The position numbers and the translations under genes are program-made. A stretch of 56,737 nt of DNA from SGZJ01 sp949372955 (lineage in GTDB: Bacteria; Bacteroidota; Bacteroidia; Flavobacteriales; Flavobacteriaceae): positions 1 to 56,737 of the forward strand of contig CASIAX010000020.1 of assembly GCA_949372955.1 (NCBI GenBank), given 5' to 3'. This document shows, in pieces, positions 45,972-55,056 of the stretch. The notes under the pieces were generated by a model that saw only the letters and a list, made by a program, of their open reading frames with translations, ran no database searches and was not told the origin of the DNA. Position 1 is the first letter of the stretch; each line of letters opens with the position of its first letter.

Positions 45972-47600
45972 ATGAGTAAAGGATTTTTCAAAGTTCCGTT
46001 AGCAATTAATGAGCCAGTTAGAGCATATGAACCAGGTTCAAAACATAGGGAAGAAGTTCTCGAATCATATAATGAAATGTTCAATAGCAATATTGAAATT
46101 CCTTTTTATATTAATGGAAAAAATATTACAACCGATAATCATCAACTAATTTCACCTCCTCACGATCACAAACATATAGTTGGCAAATACTTTATAGCTG
46201 ATAAAAAACATATAAAACAAGCAATTAGTGGTTGTTTAGCTGCAAGAGAGCAGTGGGCAAATTTACCATGGGAACAAAGGTCTGCTATTTTTTCAAAAGC
46301 TGCTGAATTAATTGCTGGTCCATACAGATCTAAAATTAATGCTGCTACAATGATCGCACAATCTAAAACCATACATCAAGCAGAAATTGATGCTTCGTGT
46401 GAATTTATTGATTTTTTGAGATTCAATGTTCAATTTGTTACCGACATATATAACAATCAACCAGAAAGTACGTCTGATTATTGGAATAGAGTAGAATATC
46501 GACCACTTGAGGGGTTTGTATATGCTGTTACACCATTTAACTTCACTGCTATTGCAGGTAATCTTCCGGCATGCATGGCTATGCTTGGCAATGTGGTAGT
46601 TTGGAAGCCTAGTGATAGTCAAATTTATTCGGCTAAAATAATAATGGATGTATTTAAAGAAGCTGGTGTTCCAGATGGAGTAATTAATGTTGTTTTTGGA
46701 GATCCAGAAATGATTACAGAAACCGTACTTAGTAGTCCAGATTTTAGTGGACTCCATTTTACAGGGTCAACTAACATATTTAAAAAATTATGGAGAAATA
46801 TTGGAGAAAATATTTCTAATTACAAGACATATCCAAAAATTGTTGGTGAAACTGGTGGTAAAGATTTTATAGTTGCACATAAAAGTGCTATCCCTGCTCA
46901 AGTTTCAACAGCAATAGTTAGAGGAGCTTTTGAATTCCAAGGCCAAAAATGTAGTGCTGCATCGAGAAGTTATATTTCTGAATGCATATGGGACGAGGTT
47001 AAAAATAATCTTATTATGGATTTAAAATCTATAAAAATGGGTTCTCCAGCAGACACAAATAACTTTATTACAGCAGTCATTCATGAAAATTCGTTTGACA
47101 AAATAGCCAAATACATTGATGATGCTAAATCTGATAGTAACACTGAAATTATAGCAGGAGGTAATTATGATAAGTCAAAAGGCTACTTTATAGAACCAAC
47201 AATAATTGTTACAAAAGATCCAAAGTACAAAACAATGCACCAAGAAATATTTGGTCCTGTAATGACTATTTACGTATTTAAAGATGATGAATTTGACAAA
47301 ACATTAGAGTTGGTTGATTCAACAAGTGATTACGCTCTAACCGGTGCAATTTTAGCAACTGACAGGTACGCAATAGAAAAAGCTACTAAAGCTCTTCAAA
47401 ATTGTGCTGGTAATTTCTATATAAATGATAAACCAACAGGTGCAGTAGTAGGACAACAACCATTTGGAGGAGCTAGAGGTTCAGGAACAAATGATAAAGC
47501 TGGAAGTGTTCTTAATTTATTAAGATGGGTATCTCCAAGGTTAATAAAAGAAACATTTGTAACTCCTACAGATTACAGGTATCCTTTTTTAGGTAATTAA
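45972..47600 (+). CDS. pruA: 1-pyrroline-5-carboxylate dehydrogenase
   Basis: 542 residues of the aldehyde dehydrogenase superfamily, P5CDH type, without the PutA proline dehydrogenase domain. Motifs: VYAVTPFNFTAIAGNLP, VVWKPSDSQ, the catalytic Glu region KIVGETGGKDF, the catalytic Cys in FEFQGQKCSAASRSY, EIFGPVMTIYVF and PFGGARGSGTNDKAG. It oxidises glutamate semialdehyde to glutamate in proline catabolism. Its stop overlaps the convergent Omp28-type gene by 4 bases. No putA-like proline dehydrogenase is in the window. Confidence 0.95.
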   Translation: MSKGFFKVPLAINEPVRAYEPGSKHREEVLESYNEMFNSNIEIPFYINGKNITTDNHQLISPPHDHKHIVGKYFIADKKHIKQAISGCLAAREQWANLPWEQRSAIFSKAAELIAGPYRSKINAATMIAQSKTIHQAEIDASCEFIDFLRFNVQFVTDIYNNQPESTSDYWNRVEYRPLEGFVYAVTPFNFTAIAGNLPACMAMLGNVVVWKPSDSQIYSAKIIMDVFKEAGVPDGVINVVFGDPEMITETVLSSPDFSGLHFTGSTNIFKKLWRNIGENISNYKTYPKIVGETGGKDFIVAHKSAIPAQVSTAIVRGAFEFQGQKCSAASRSYISECIWDEVKNNLIMDLKSIKMGSPADTNNFITAVIHENSFDKIAKYIDDAKSDSNTEIIAGGNYDKSKGYFIEPTIIVTKDPKYKTMHQEIFGPVMTIYVFKDDEFDKTLELVDSTSDYALTGAILATDRYAIEKATKALQNCAGNFYINDKPTGAVVGQQPFGGARGSGTNDKAGSVLNLLRWVSPRLIKETFVTPTDYRYPFLGN

Positions 47601-48625
47601 TTGAAATCTTGAAAAGAATTAACAGCTGTAAATTGTGAATTAATAGCGTTATTATTTGAATCAACAATAATAGCTACAACTCCTAAGTTTTCTATTACAA
47701 AATCTGGACTTATTTCTACACTAAAATTAGTTTTATAATCAGTTAGTGGAGATATATCAACTAAGTTATCTCCAGAAATATTGGTTATGGAAACTCTTAA
47801 AACGTCCTGGTGAGAATAATTTTCTATAGGATTTCCTGAATTATAAAAATAGCTGTCCTCAACAAAATTGAAGTAATTAGTTTGATCATAAATTAAATTA
47901 TTTTCTACCAGGTACAAAACTAGTTTATGGTTGTTTAACTCAATCTTTGAAACATACCTTAAATCAACATTTAAAGTATTATTATCGACAGTTGAATTTA
48001 TTGAAATAGCAAGATTGTTTTGTAAACTAATAAGGTTTTGAACTTCAGATAATTCATAAGGATCTACCCAAGAAATAGTTCTGTTTAAACGTGCTGAAGG
48101 AAAGCCACCTATTGATAGCTCAGACCTAAGATCTGACTCTTGATCAATGGTAAGTTGATCATTATTATGAATACCAACAACAGTGATATTATCCGTTAGC
48201 TCTCTTAACTCATCAATAGCATGAGCGACAGGCGGACAATAACCACACCATGTACCTGTATAATCCTCAACCACAACTTTAGTTCTAGGCTCTACAATAT
48301 CAAACACTTTTAGTTCAGTAGTAAAAATTTCGGCATCAATCACATACTCAGCATACACTTGATGTGTACCAAAGTTTTCAAAACTAATAGTATTACTATT
48401 AATTACCTGATCATCTACCACAAATTCAGTAATAGAATTTATATTATTGCCTTCTAAATCTATCATATTTAAATAAATAATTTGATTTTTTAGATATGAT
48501 GACTCTACATTTAGCCCTAAAATTAAATCTGTAGATTGCGGTATTGTATTATCAAAAGACTCTTGTGAGCTACACCCAGATAATATAATAAAGGATAAAA
48601 AAGTATTAACTAATAAACACCTCAT
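47597..48625 (-). CDS. Omp28-related lipoprotein with CxxC thioredoxin-like domain
   Basis: 342 residues. A lipoprotein signal ends at Cys18 (ILSGC). An Ig-like N-terminal stretch (about 30-110) leads into the Omp28 domain, KVVVEDYTGTWCGYCPPVAHAIDEL, with Cys127 and Cys130 as a redox-like CxxC. Omp28 is a surface protein family of Porphyromonas and relatives; a thiol function is suggested by the motif only. It is divergent from a TlpA-like thioredoxin and lies near a second, T9SS-exported Omp28 protein. Confidence 0.87.
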   Translation of the reverse strand: MRCLLVNTFLSFIILSGCSSQESFDNTIPQSTDLILGLNVESSYLKNQIIYLNMIDLEGNNINSITEFVVDDQVINSNTISFENFGTHQVYAEYVIDAEIFTTELKVFDIVEPRTKVVVEDYTGTWCGYCPPVAHAIDELRELTDNITVVGIHNNDQLTIDQESDLRSELSIGGFPSARLNRTISWVDPYELSEVQNLISLQNNLAISINSTVDNNTLNVDLRYVSKIELNNHKLVLYLVENNLIYDQTNYFNFVEDSYFYNSGNPIENYSHQDVLRVSITNISGDNLVDISPLTDYKTNFSVEISPDFVIENLGVVAIIVDSNNNAINSQFTAVNSFQDFN

Positions 48626-48727
48626 AATTTAATCAGATTTAAATTGGAATGTGAAATTAAGCATATATATTTAATTTACTTCCTTTATTAAAAAAACAAA
48701 GTATATTTACAAAAAAAACCCAATTCA

Positions 48728-49207
48728 ATGAATAAATTAATTACTATAATAACTATTATTTTTTCTATTTCTGTAAACTCTCAATCTGTTTTACCAGATT
48801 TGAACTTAAATACTTTGAATGGTGAAGAGGTAAGTATTAGATCCATATCCAGTAATGACAAAATAGCCGTAGTCTCATTATGGGCTACATGGTGCGTACC
48901 GTGTATTAAAGAATTAGATGCTATAAGTGAATATTATGAAGAATGGAAAGAGGAAGTTGATTTTGAACTATATGCAGTTTCTACAGATGATAGCAGGACA
49001 ATCAAAAGAGTAAATGCTATGGTAAATGGAAAAGGATGGGAATACAATATACTTTTAGATACTAATAACGAATTACAAAGATCACTTGGGGCATCTACTA
49101 TTCCTTTAACATTGATTGTCAAAAATAATAAGATAGTTTACAGACATTCTGGCTATAGTGCAGGAGTTGAATTTGAATTGTTTGATAAAATAAAAGAATT
49201 AAAATAA
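48728..49207 (+). CDS. TlpA-family periplasmic thioredoxin-like protein
   Basis: 159 residues. A cleavable signal peptide (about 1-18) is followed by a thioredoxin fold with active site WATWCVPCIKEL (Cys56, Cys59) and the cis-Pro loop STIPLTLIV. A periplasmic thiol-disulfide reductase or oxidase, type not decidable from sequence. The DUF6029 gene starts 12 bases later, so both are in one unit. Confidence 0.92.
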   Translation: MNKLITIITIIFSISVNSQSVLPDLNLNTLNGEEVSIRSISSNDKIAVVSLWATWCVPCIKELDAISEYYEEWKEEVDFELYAVSTDDSRTIKRVNAMVNGKGWEYNILLDTNNELQRSLGASTIPLTLIVKNNKIVYRHSGYSAGVEFELFDKIKELK

Positions 49208-49219
49208 TAACCATTTCTT

Positions 49220-50863
49220 ATGAATAGATTTTTATTATTAATAGCATTCCTTTTCTCATTAATAACAACATCTCAAAATACTGAAAACATATTTGGTAGT
49301 TTTGAAAGTAATTCTCAGCTTTTACAAGATGATAGTGCTCTAAATTTCACTTCACCTGAAGACAACTTTAGATCAAATAATTATTTGCAAATAAATTATG
49401 ATATTGGCAAATTCTCATCTGGTATTCAATACGAAAGTTATTTACCAAACGCCATGTTGGGGTACTATCCAGAATATAATGGCAAAAATGAAATTGCTTC
49501 TTATTTCGTAAATGTAAAAAATGAAAAAGCAGATCTTACACTTGGATATTTTTATGAGCAATTTGGTAACGGCTTAATATTTAGAGCTTGGGAAAACAGA
49601 CAGCTTGGTATTAACAATTCAATTAAAGGAATTAAATTAAATTATACTTTTTCAGATAGCTTTAGTCTTACTACTATTTATGGTCAACAAAGAAACGGGT
49701 TTGAATTAAATGAAGCAACCATCCAAGGGATTGACTCAAACCTAAATTTAAATAAATTTTTAAAATTTGAAGAACTGGACTTATCTATTGGAGCTAGTTA
49801 CGTAGGCCGTTATCAAGATAATTCTACCAATAATTTAATACCAGCAAATGTAAAAGCTCTAGGGGCTAGACTTGATTTATATTACGGTAGATTTAGCTTA
49901 AATTTTGAAGCTATAACAAAAGATGCCGACGTAATCGCAAACGAAGGAGTAATACAATCGAATAAATTATATGACGGAACTGCTCTTCAGTTAGATCTTG
50001 GGTATTCTAAAAAAGGGCTTGGGATAAGCTCAACATTTAGAAGGTTAGAGAATTTTAATTTTTATAGTGACAGATTAGCTGAGGGTAATATTTATAATCA
50101 GCAAACTCTTAGCTATACACCTGCTTTAACTAAACAGCAAGACTATTTGTTGACTAATATTTACGTGTACAGCTCTCAACCTAGGTTAGTTGTGAATGCA
50201 TTAGAAAATAGATCTGGTGAAGTAGGTTCACAGACAGACTTTTACTACACATTTGATAAAAAAAGTTTTCTTGGTAAATACAAAACTAAAATTGCAGTAA
50301 ATTTTTCTTACTGGGCAGCTATAGAGTCTAATTTTAATCTGGATGAATCCTATGATGTGGAATTTATCGGAAATGGAAATAGATACTACAGAGATATTAA
50401 TTTTGAATTAAAAAACAGCTGGAATAAGAGATTTAACACTACCCTTACAATGCTTGATGTGATAATAGACAAAGGAGTGGCCTTAGGAGGACCATTAGGG
50501 GTCCAAGGAGATATTAAGGCTAAAGTTGGCGTAATTGAAGGCACATACAGATATGATAATGGGAAATCATCAAGAGCAGTTATTCAACACCTTTGGACTA
50601 AACAAGATAAAAAAAACTGGGTTGGATTGGTCTATGAATATAATTTCTCAACTAGCCTAAATTTATTTATCGCCGATGGATGGAATTATGGAAGCAGTGA
50701 CAAAATTCATTATTATAATGTAGGAGGAAGCTATTCTAAAAATAACACTCGTTTGAGTTTAAATTACGGAAGACAAAGAGGAGGTTTAATTTGTGTTGGT
50801 GGTGTATGCCGATATGTCCCAGAAAATACTGGAATAAATCTTAATTTGAATCTAGTTTTTTAA
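49220..50863 (+). CDS. DUF6029 outer-membrane protein, predicted beta-barrel
   Basis: 547 residues with a signal peptide (MNRFLLLIAFLFSLITTSQN). The rest is rich in alternating Tyr, Phe and polar residues in short strands (NNYLQINYDIGKFSSGIQYESYL, GIKLNYTFSDSFSLTTIYGQQ) and ends in aromatic-capped strands (GINLNLNLVF), typical of an outer-membrane beta-barrel with C-terminal Phe. It matches the DUF6029 family, whose function is unknown. Twelve bases after the TlpA gene. The cargo or partner cannot be stated. Confidence 0.8.
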   Translation: MNRFLLLIAFLFSLITTSQNTENIFGSFESNSQLLQDDSALNFTSPEDNFRSNNYLQINYDIGKFSSGIQYESYLPNAMLGYYPEYNGKNEIASYFVNVKNEKADLTLGYFYEQFGNGLIFRAWENRQLGINNSIKGIKLNYTFSDSFSLTTIYGQQRNGFELNEATIQGIDSNLNLNKFLKFEELDLSIGASYVGRYQDNSTNNLIPANVKALGARLDLYYGRFSLNFEAITKDADVIANEGVIQSNKLYDGTALQLDLGYSKKGLGISSTFRRLENFNFYSDRLAEGNIYNQQTLSYTPALTKQQDYLLTNIYVYSSQPRLVVNALENRSGEVGSQTDFYYTFDKKSFLGKYKTKIAVNFSYWAAIESNFNLDESYDVEFIGNGNRYYRDINFELKNSWNKRFNTTLTMLDVIIDKGVALGGPLGVQGDIKAKVGVIEGTYRYDNGKSSRAVIQHLWTKQDKKNWVGLVYEYNFSTSLNLFIADGWNYGSSDKIHYYNVGGSYSKNNTRLSLNYGRQRGGLICVGGVCRYVPENTGINLNLNLVF

Positions 50864-50870
50864 TTAATAT

Positions 50871-51404
50871 TTAGTTACGATTATATCTATACTTAATTCT
50901 AAACGCTGTACCGTCTTGATTCCCGGTTTCATCTGCTAAATAAAATTTAAAAGTATATTCTACTGCTGTGTTTCCATCTCCTTCATCTGCATTAAAAAAA
51001 TGATCTCCTGAAGAAGCTTGCGTTTGACCTGGTTCAATATTAACATTTGGAGATGAAGGATTTGTTGGATAAGATGTTCCAGTTGTTACACCAAAATAAC
51101 ACTCTCCAAAACAAAGTTCCATTAGAGAACCATCTGTTCCAGACATGCTTTCCACTTCAATTCGCATTGCAATTGTCTCAGATGATGTATTTCTAACATA
51201 AAATCCTAAAGAAGCATCTGGATAATCTAATACTGAAAATTCTACTGTTTGATTATTAACAAAAATATTACCATCTAAATCTTCTACTTCATAAGTTAAT
51301 ACTTCTATAGTTGGATCTACTGGTCCAGGCTCATCTTTTGAACAAGAAAAAATAACAAAATTTGCTATTAAAGCACTGATAATTAATGGAGTAGTAATTT
51401 TCAT
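50871..51404 (-). CDS. small lipoprotein with CxxxC motif
   Basis: 177 residues from the ATG chosen here; the frame is open 31 codons farther upstream, but only this start puts the lipoprotein signal MKITTPLIISALIANFVIFSC (Cys21) at the N-terminus. The mature part is a beta-sandwich-like domain with SLMELCFGECYFGV (Cys98, Cys102), then a Pro/Gly-rich segment and NIEPGQTQ. A LC-x3-C motif before such a segment recurs, as I recall, in Bacteroidota secreted proteins found with Omp28 and TlpA genes. Function unknown; periplasmic or surface exposed. Convergent with DUF6029, divergent from the Omp28-T9SS gene. Confidence 0.75.
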   Translation of the reverse strand: MKITTPLIISALIANFVIFSCSKDEPGPVDPTIEVLTYEVEDLDGNIFVNNQTVEFSVLDYPDASLGFYVRNTSSETIAMRIEVESMSGTDGSLMELCFGECYFGVTTGTSYPTNPSSPNVNIEPGQTQASSGDHFFNADEGDGNTAVEYTFKFYLADETGNQDGTAFRIKYRYNRN

Positions 51405-51500
51405 TTTTATTTTTTTCGAAATCGTTATAGTTATATGCAGCAAAACTAAACAAATTAAACTACTTTTAGAAAAATTATTATAATAATTAATCCCCAAGCT

Positions 51501-53218
51501 ATGATTAAAAATTACTTACTACTATTTACATTAATTAGTTATCTAGCTAGTTTTTCGCAAACTATTGTTTCAACAGATACTGAAAACAAAAAAGTTATTC
51601 TTGAAGAATTTACCGGTATATATTGTACGTTATTGTCCTGATGGACATGCAATAGCCAATGCAATCAAAGCAGAAAATCCTGAAGATGTATTTATAATCA
51701 ATATTCATACTGGTGGATATGCCGAACCAAATCCTGCAATAAATGATCCTGATTTTAGAACACCCTTTGGAGAAGCTATAGCTAATCAATCAAATTTAAC
51801 AGGATACCCAGCAGGTACAGTAAATAGACAGTTCTTTTCTAGTCTTACAATGAACGGAGGAACTGCAATGGGAAGAGGTGGATGGACTACAGCTGCAAGT
51901 CAAGTACTAAGTCAAAGTGCTTATGTAAACGTAGGAGTTGAAGCTTCTATAAATGTTCAAAACAATGAATTAACTGTTCATGTTGAAGGATATTATACCG
52001 GAGATAGCCCACAAAATACTAATTATTTAAATGTAGTACTTACTCAAAACAACACATTAGGACCACAAACCGGTGGCGGAATGGGCAGTGATTACAATCA
52101 CAATCATAGACTTGTGCATATGTTAACTGGACAGTGGGGAGAAGTTATTTCTACTACTTCAGCAGGCTAGTTTTATAGATCAAACTTTTACTTATACAAT
52201 TCCATCCTGATTATAACGGAATTGATGTTGTATTACCAGAGATAAATGTGATCGCTTTCATAACTGAAACTCAGCAAGAAATTATTAGTGGAGCGGAAGC
52301 TATACTCCAACTTTTGATGGCTTAGAATATTCTAATGATGTGTCCTTATTATCAATTCAAGATAATTTAAATGGTAATTGTGGTGAAACAGCTTCCCCTT
52401 CAGTAGTTGTTCAAAACAACGGTTCTGATCCAATTACTAGTTTAAGTGTAGAATACTCTATTAATAATGGTAGCTCAGAAACTTATAGCTGGACAGGATC
52501 ATTAGCATCTTTACAGTCTACTTCAATAGAATTACCATCAATAAGCTACAGCCCTAGCGATACTAACTCCGTGAATATAATTCTATCAGATGATGAAAAT
52601 AATGAGAATAACTCAAATATATTTTATTTTGATCAATCTACGTCATATGAAACATCTTTGGTTACTTTAAATTTAGTGACAGATAATTATGCTTCTGAAA
52701 CTACTTGGGCATTAACCGACTCGTCAGATAACATTGTTGCACAAGGAGGAGGTTATACTAATAATAGTACAACCAGTTTAGAAATTGAAATTCCAAGCTC
52801 AGACGAATGCTATACGTTTACAATAAATGATACTTATGGTGACGGAATATGTTGTGGGTACGGAACAGGTTCCTACTCGATAACTGATGACTCAGCTAAT
52901 GTGATTTTCTCTGGAGGCGAGTTTGGCAGTACTGAAGCTACTACATTTAGAGTTGGAGAATCTTTAGGTTTAGATTCTTTTATGGATGAAAATTTAAAAA
53001 TATTTCCAAATCCTTCTAATGGTATCTTTATAATCAAAACAACAATAACCAACTCTAGTTATAAAATCCATAATTTAATTGGTCAGACAATTAAATCTGG
53101 ATTTATAAACAATGGAGAAAACTCAATTGATATTAGAAACTCAATAGATGGGATTTATTTTATAACAATTGAATCTGAAAATGGAGAGAAAATTGGGTAT
53201 AAATTAATTAAGAATTAG
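51501..53218 (+). pseudogene. Omp28-like T9SS-exported protein, frame-disrupted at several points
   Basis: About 573 codons in four or five frame pieces. A signal peptide (MIKNYLLLFTLISYLASFSQ) precedes KKVILEEFTGIYC; the frame breaks at the CxxC site near 51630 and resumes as CPDGHAIANAIKAENPEDVFIINIHTGGY, the Omp28 thioredoxin-like domain. Further breaks near 52168, 52210 and 52295 are each restored by a single-base change. From 52340 the frame is open through an APHP/CARDB-like beta domain (SLLSIQDNLNGNCGETASPSVVVQNNGSDPITSLSVEY) and a region with NDTYGDGICCGYGTGSYSI to a T9SS type A sorting domain (IFPNPSNGIF to the end). A secreted, possibly redox-active surface protein. Dense indels with preserved sense suggest sequence error. 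Its stop overlaps rsmG by 4 bases. Confidence 0.8.
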
Positions 53219-53850
53219 TTTTTAATCTTGTATTTAATTGGCAAGTAGACAACTTTTTTTTCATTAAAAAAATCGTCACTAAAAAAATCTGAGAGCTCAT
53301 AAGTTTTAATATTCTTAAAACTTATGAGCTCTTTTTTTAAGTCTCCTCCTTTAAGATACAAAACACCATTTTTTAAATCATTAAAGGATTTCTTATTTAC
53401 GTTATACTTAATCCATGAAACAAAGTCCTTCATATTTGTAACTGCTCTACTAATTACAAAATCATACTTATCTTTAACTGACTCTGCTCTACAGCAAGAA
53501 GTTTTTACATTTTTTAATTCTAATTCTTTAACTACAATATTTACAACATTAATTTTTTTTTGAATACTATCAACTAAATGAAATTTACAATTTGGAAATA
53601 AAATAGCAAGTGGTATCCCAGGAAAACCACCACCAGTTCCAACATCTAGCAGTGTTGTGCCATTTTTAAAAGAAATTAATTTAGCTATCGACAAAGAATG
53701 TAAAACATGCCTTAGGTATAACTCATCAATATCTTTTCTGGATATAACATTTATCTTAGAATTCCAATCTTTATATAAAAGTTCTAATTTATTTAACTGC
53801 ACTAATTGTTCTTCAGTTAAATCTTTAAAATATTTCTGAATTAATTTCAT
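53215..53850 (-). CDS. rsmG: 16S rRNA (guanine-527-N7) methyltransferase
   Basis: 211 residues. The SAM-binding loop LLDVGTGGGFPGIPLAILFP is the family signature, with LVDSIQKKI and VISRAVTNMKDFVSW. It methylates G527 of 16S rRNA. The C-terminal codons (about 173-187) form a perfect inverted repeat serving as a terminator-like element of the convergent gene, discussed separately. The 3' end overlaps that gene's stop by 4 bases. Confidence 0.95.
   Translation of the reverse strand: MKLIQKYFKDLTEEQLVQLNKLELLYKDWNSKINVISRKDIDELYLRHVLHSLSIAKLISFKNGTTLLDVGTGGGFPGIPLAILFPNCKFHLVDSIQKKINVVNIVVKELELKNVKTSCCRAESVKDKYDFVISRAVTNMKDFVSWIKYNVNKKSFNDLKNGVLYLKGGDLKKELISFKNIKTYELSDFFSDDFFNEKKVVYLPIKYKIKN
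53292..53338 (+). terminator. terminator-like perfect hairpin inside rsmG
   Basis: An 18-bp perfect inverted repeat (arms 53292-53309 and 53315-53332, loop TATTC) is followed on the plus strand by six further T. It is placed 73 bases after the stop of the T9SS-Omp28 gene and lies within rsmG codons 173-187. On the minus strand a T7 run follows only after four more bases, so it might also act weakly on rsmG mRNA. Confidence 0.8.
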
Positions 53851-53866
53851 AAAAAAAATGTTTCAA

Positions 53867-53874
53867 CAAAAATA
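53867..53874 (-). promoter_or_regulatory. -7 promoter element of rsmG
   Basis: TATTTTTG on the minus strand fits TAnnTTTG, 16 bases before the rsmG ATG. Confidence 0.4.
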
Positions 53875-53957
53875 GGTTTTTGTACACAATTATTTCTTAA
53901 TGAAGGATAAAGAAATTATCTTTATTAATATAATTTATTCAAATAAAAATATTCAAT

Positions 53958-55052
53958 ATGAATACTAAAACAATACTATTTAACAGAAAGGATACCGCAG
54001 CTTTTTTTAAGACTTTAAATAAAAGAGTGAATAGCTATTTTAAGGAAAAGAATATTTCAAAGACTGGAAATTGGAAACTTTGGGTCAAGACATTTATAAT
54101 GTTTAGCCTACTTGTAGCTCCATATGTTATAATTTCAATTTTAACAATACCAGCTTGGTTACAAATCACACTTTCTATTGTAATGGGTATTGGTCTGGCT
54201 GGAGTTGGGATGAATGTAATGCATGATGGAAATCATGGTTCATTTTCTGATAAAAAATGGGTTAATAGGTTGATGGGGGGAAGTATATATGTATTAGCAG
54301 GTAATAGATATAATTGGCAAGTTCAACATAATGTTTTACATCACACATACACCAATATTCATGGTCATGATGAAGATTTAGAAGCTGGTAGAGTGATACG
54401 TTTTTCAAAACACTCAGAGTGGAGATGGTTTCATAAATTTCAACACTACTACTCAGTATTACTCTATGGACTTCTAACTATTAATTGGTCAATAACTACA
54501 GATTTTTTTCAAATGAAAAGATTTATGAAGAAAAAATTATCTCATGGTAAGTTTCCGAACCCATTTGTAAATTGGACAAAATTATTGATATCTAAATTAA
54601 TATATTTTTTATTTTGGATTTTCATACCAATTCTAGTATTTAATATAGTTTGGTGGAAAGTCTTGATATCATTTTTAGTAATGCACTATACAGCGGGACT
54701 AATATTGAGTCTAGTATTCCAACTAGCTCATATAATGGATGAAGCAGATATGCCACTTCCAGACTCAGAAGGAAATATTAAAAATAGCTGGGCTATTCAT
54801 CAATTAAGAACCACAGTTAATTTTGCTTCAAATAACAAAATTGTAAATTGGTTTACCGGTGGTTTAAATCATCAAGTTGAGCACCATATTTTTCCAAATA
54901 TTTCTCATGTTCATTACGATAAAATTGCAGAAATTGTTAAAAAAACTGCTAATGAATTCAACCTTCCGTATAATGAATTTAAAACAACAAAAGATGCGTT
55001 AGTAGCTCATTTTAGATATTTACGTAGCATGGGGTTAAAACCAACAATTTAA
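53958..55052 (+). CDS. membrane fatty acid desaturase
   Basis: 364 residues, with membrane helices in two pairs and the three His boxes of the front-end/acyl-lipid desaturase family: MHDGNHGS (89-93 region), QHNVLHHTYTNIHGHDED (His124, His128, His129) and NHQVEHHIFPNISH near the C-terminus. QVEHH is the form found in front-end (delta-5/delta-6-like) enzymes, although no cytochrome b5 domain is fused. It introduces a double bond into fatty acyl chains, possibly for cold adaptation of membranes; regiospecificity is unknown. The aminotransferase gene starts 4 bases after its stop. Confidence 0.92.
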   Translation: MNTKTILFNRKDTAAFFKTLNKRVNSYFKEKNISKTGNWKLWVKTFIMFSLLVAPYVIISILTIPAWLQITLSIVMGIGLAGVGMNVMHDGNHGSFSDKKWVNRLMGGSIYVLAGNRYNWQVQHNVLHHTYTNIHGHDEDLEAGRVIRFSKHSEWRWFHKFQHYYSVLLYGLLTINWSITTDFFQMKRFMKKKLSHGKFPNPFVNWTKLLISKLIYFLFWIFIPILVFNIVWWKVLISFLVMHYTAGLILSLVFQLAHIMDEADMPLPDSEGNIKNSWAIHQLRTTVNFASNNKIVNWFTGGLNHQVEHHIFPNISHVHYDKIAEIVKKTANEFNLPYNEFKTTKDALVAHFRYLRSMGLKPTI

Positions 55053-55056
55053 AAAT

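Noticed and set aside
46308..46757. 149-residue open frame antisense to pruA
   Set aside because: A shadow of the pruA catalytic region, with no start signal and no recognisable domain.
51405..51497. 31-residue N-terminal extension of the CxxxC lipoprotein
   Set aside because: It would bury the lipoprotein signal peptide; the internal Met gives a standard lipobox at Cys21.
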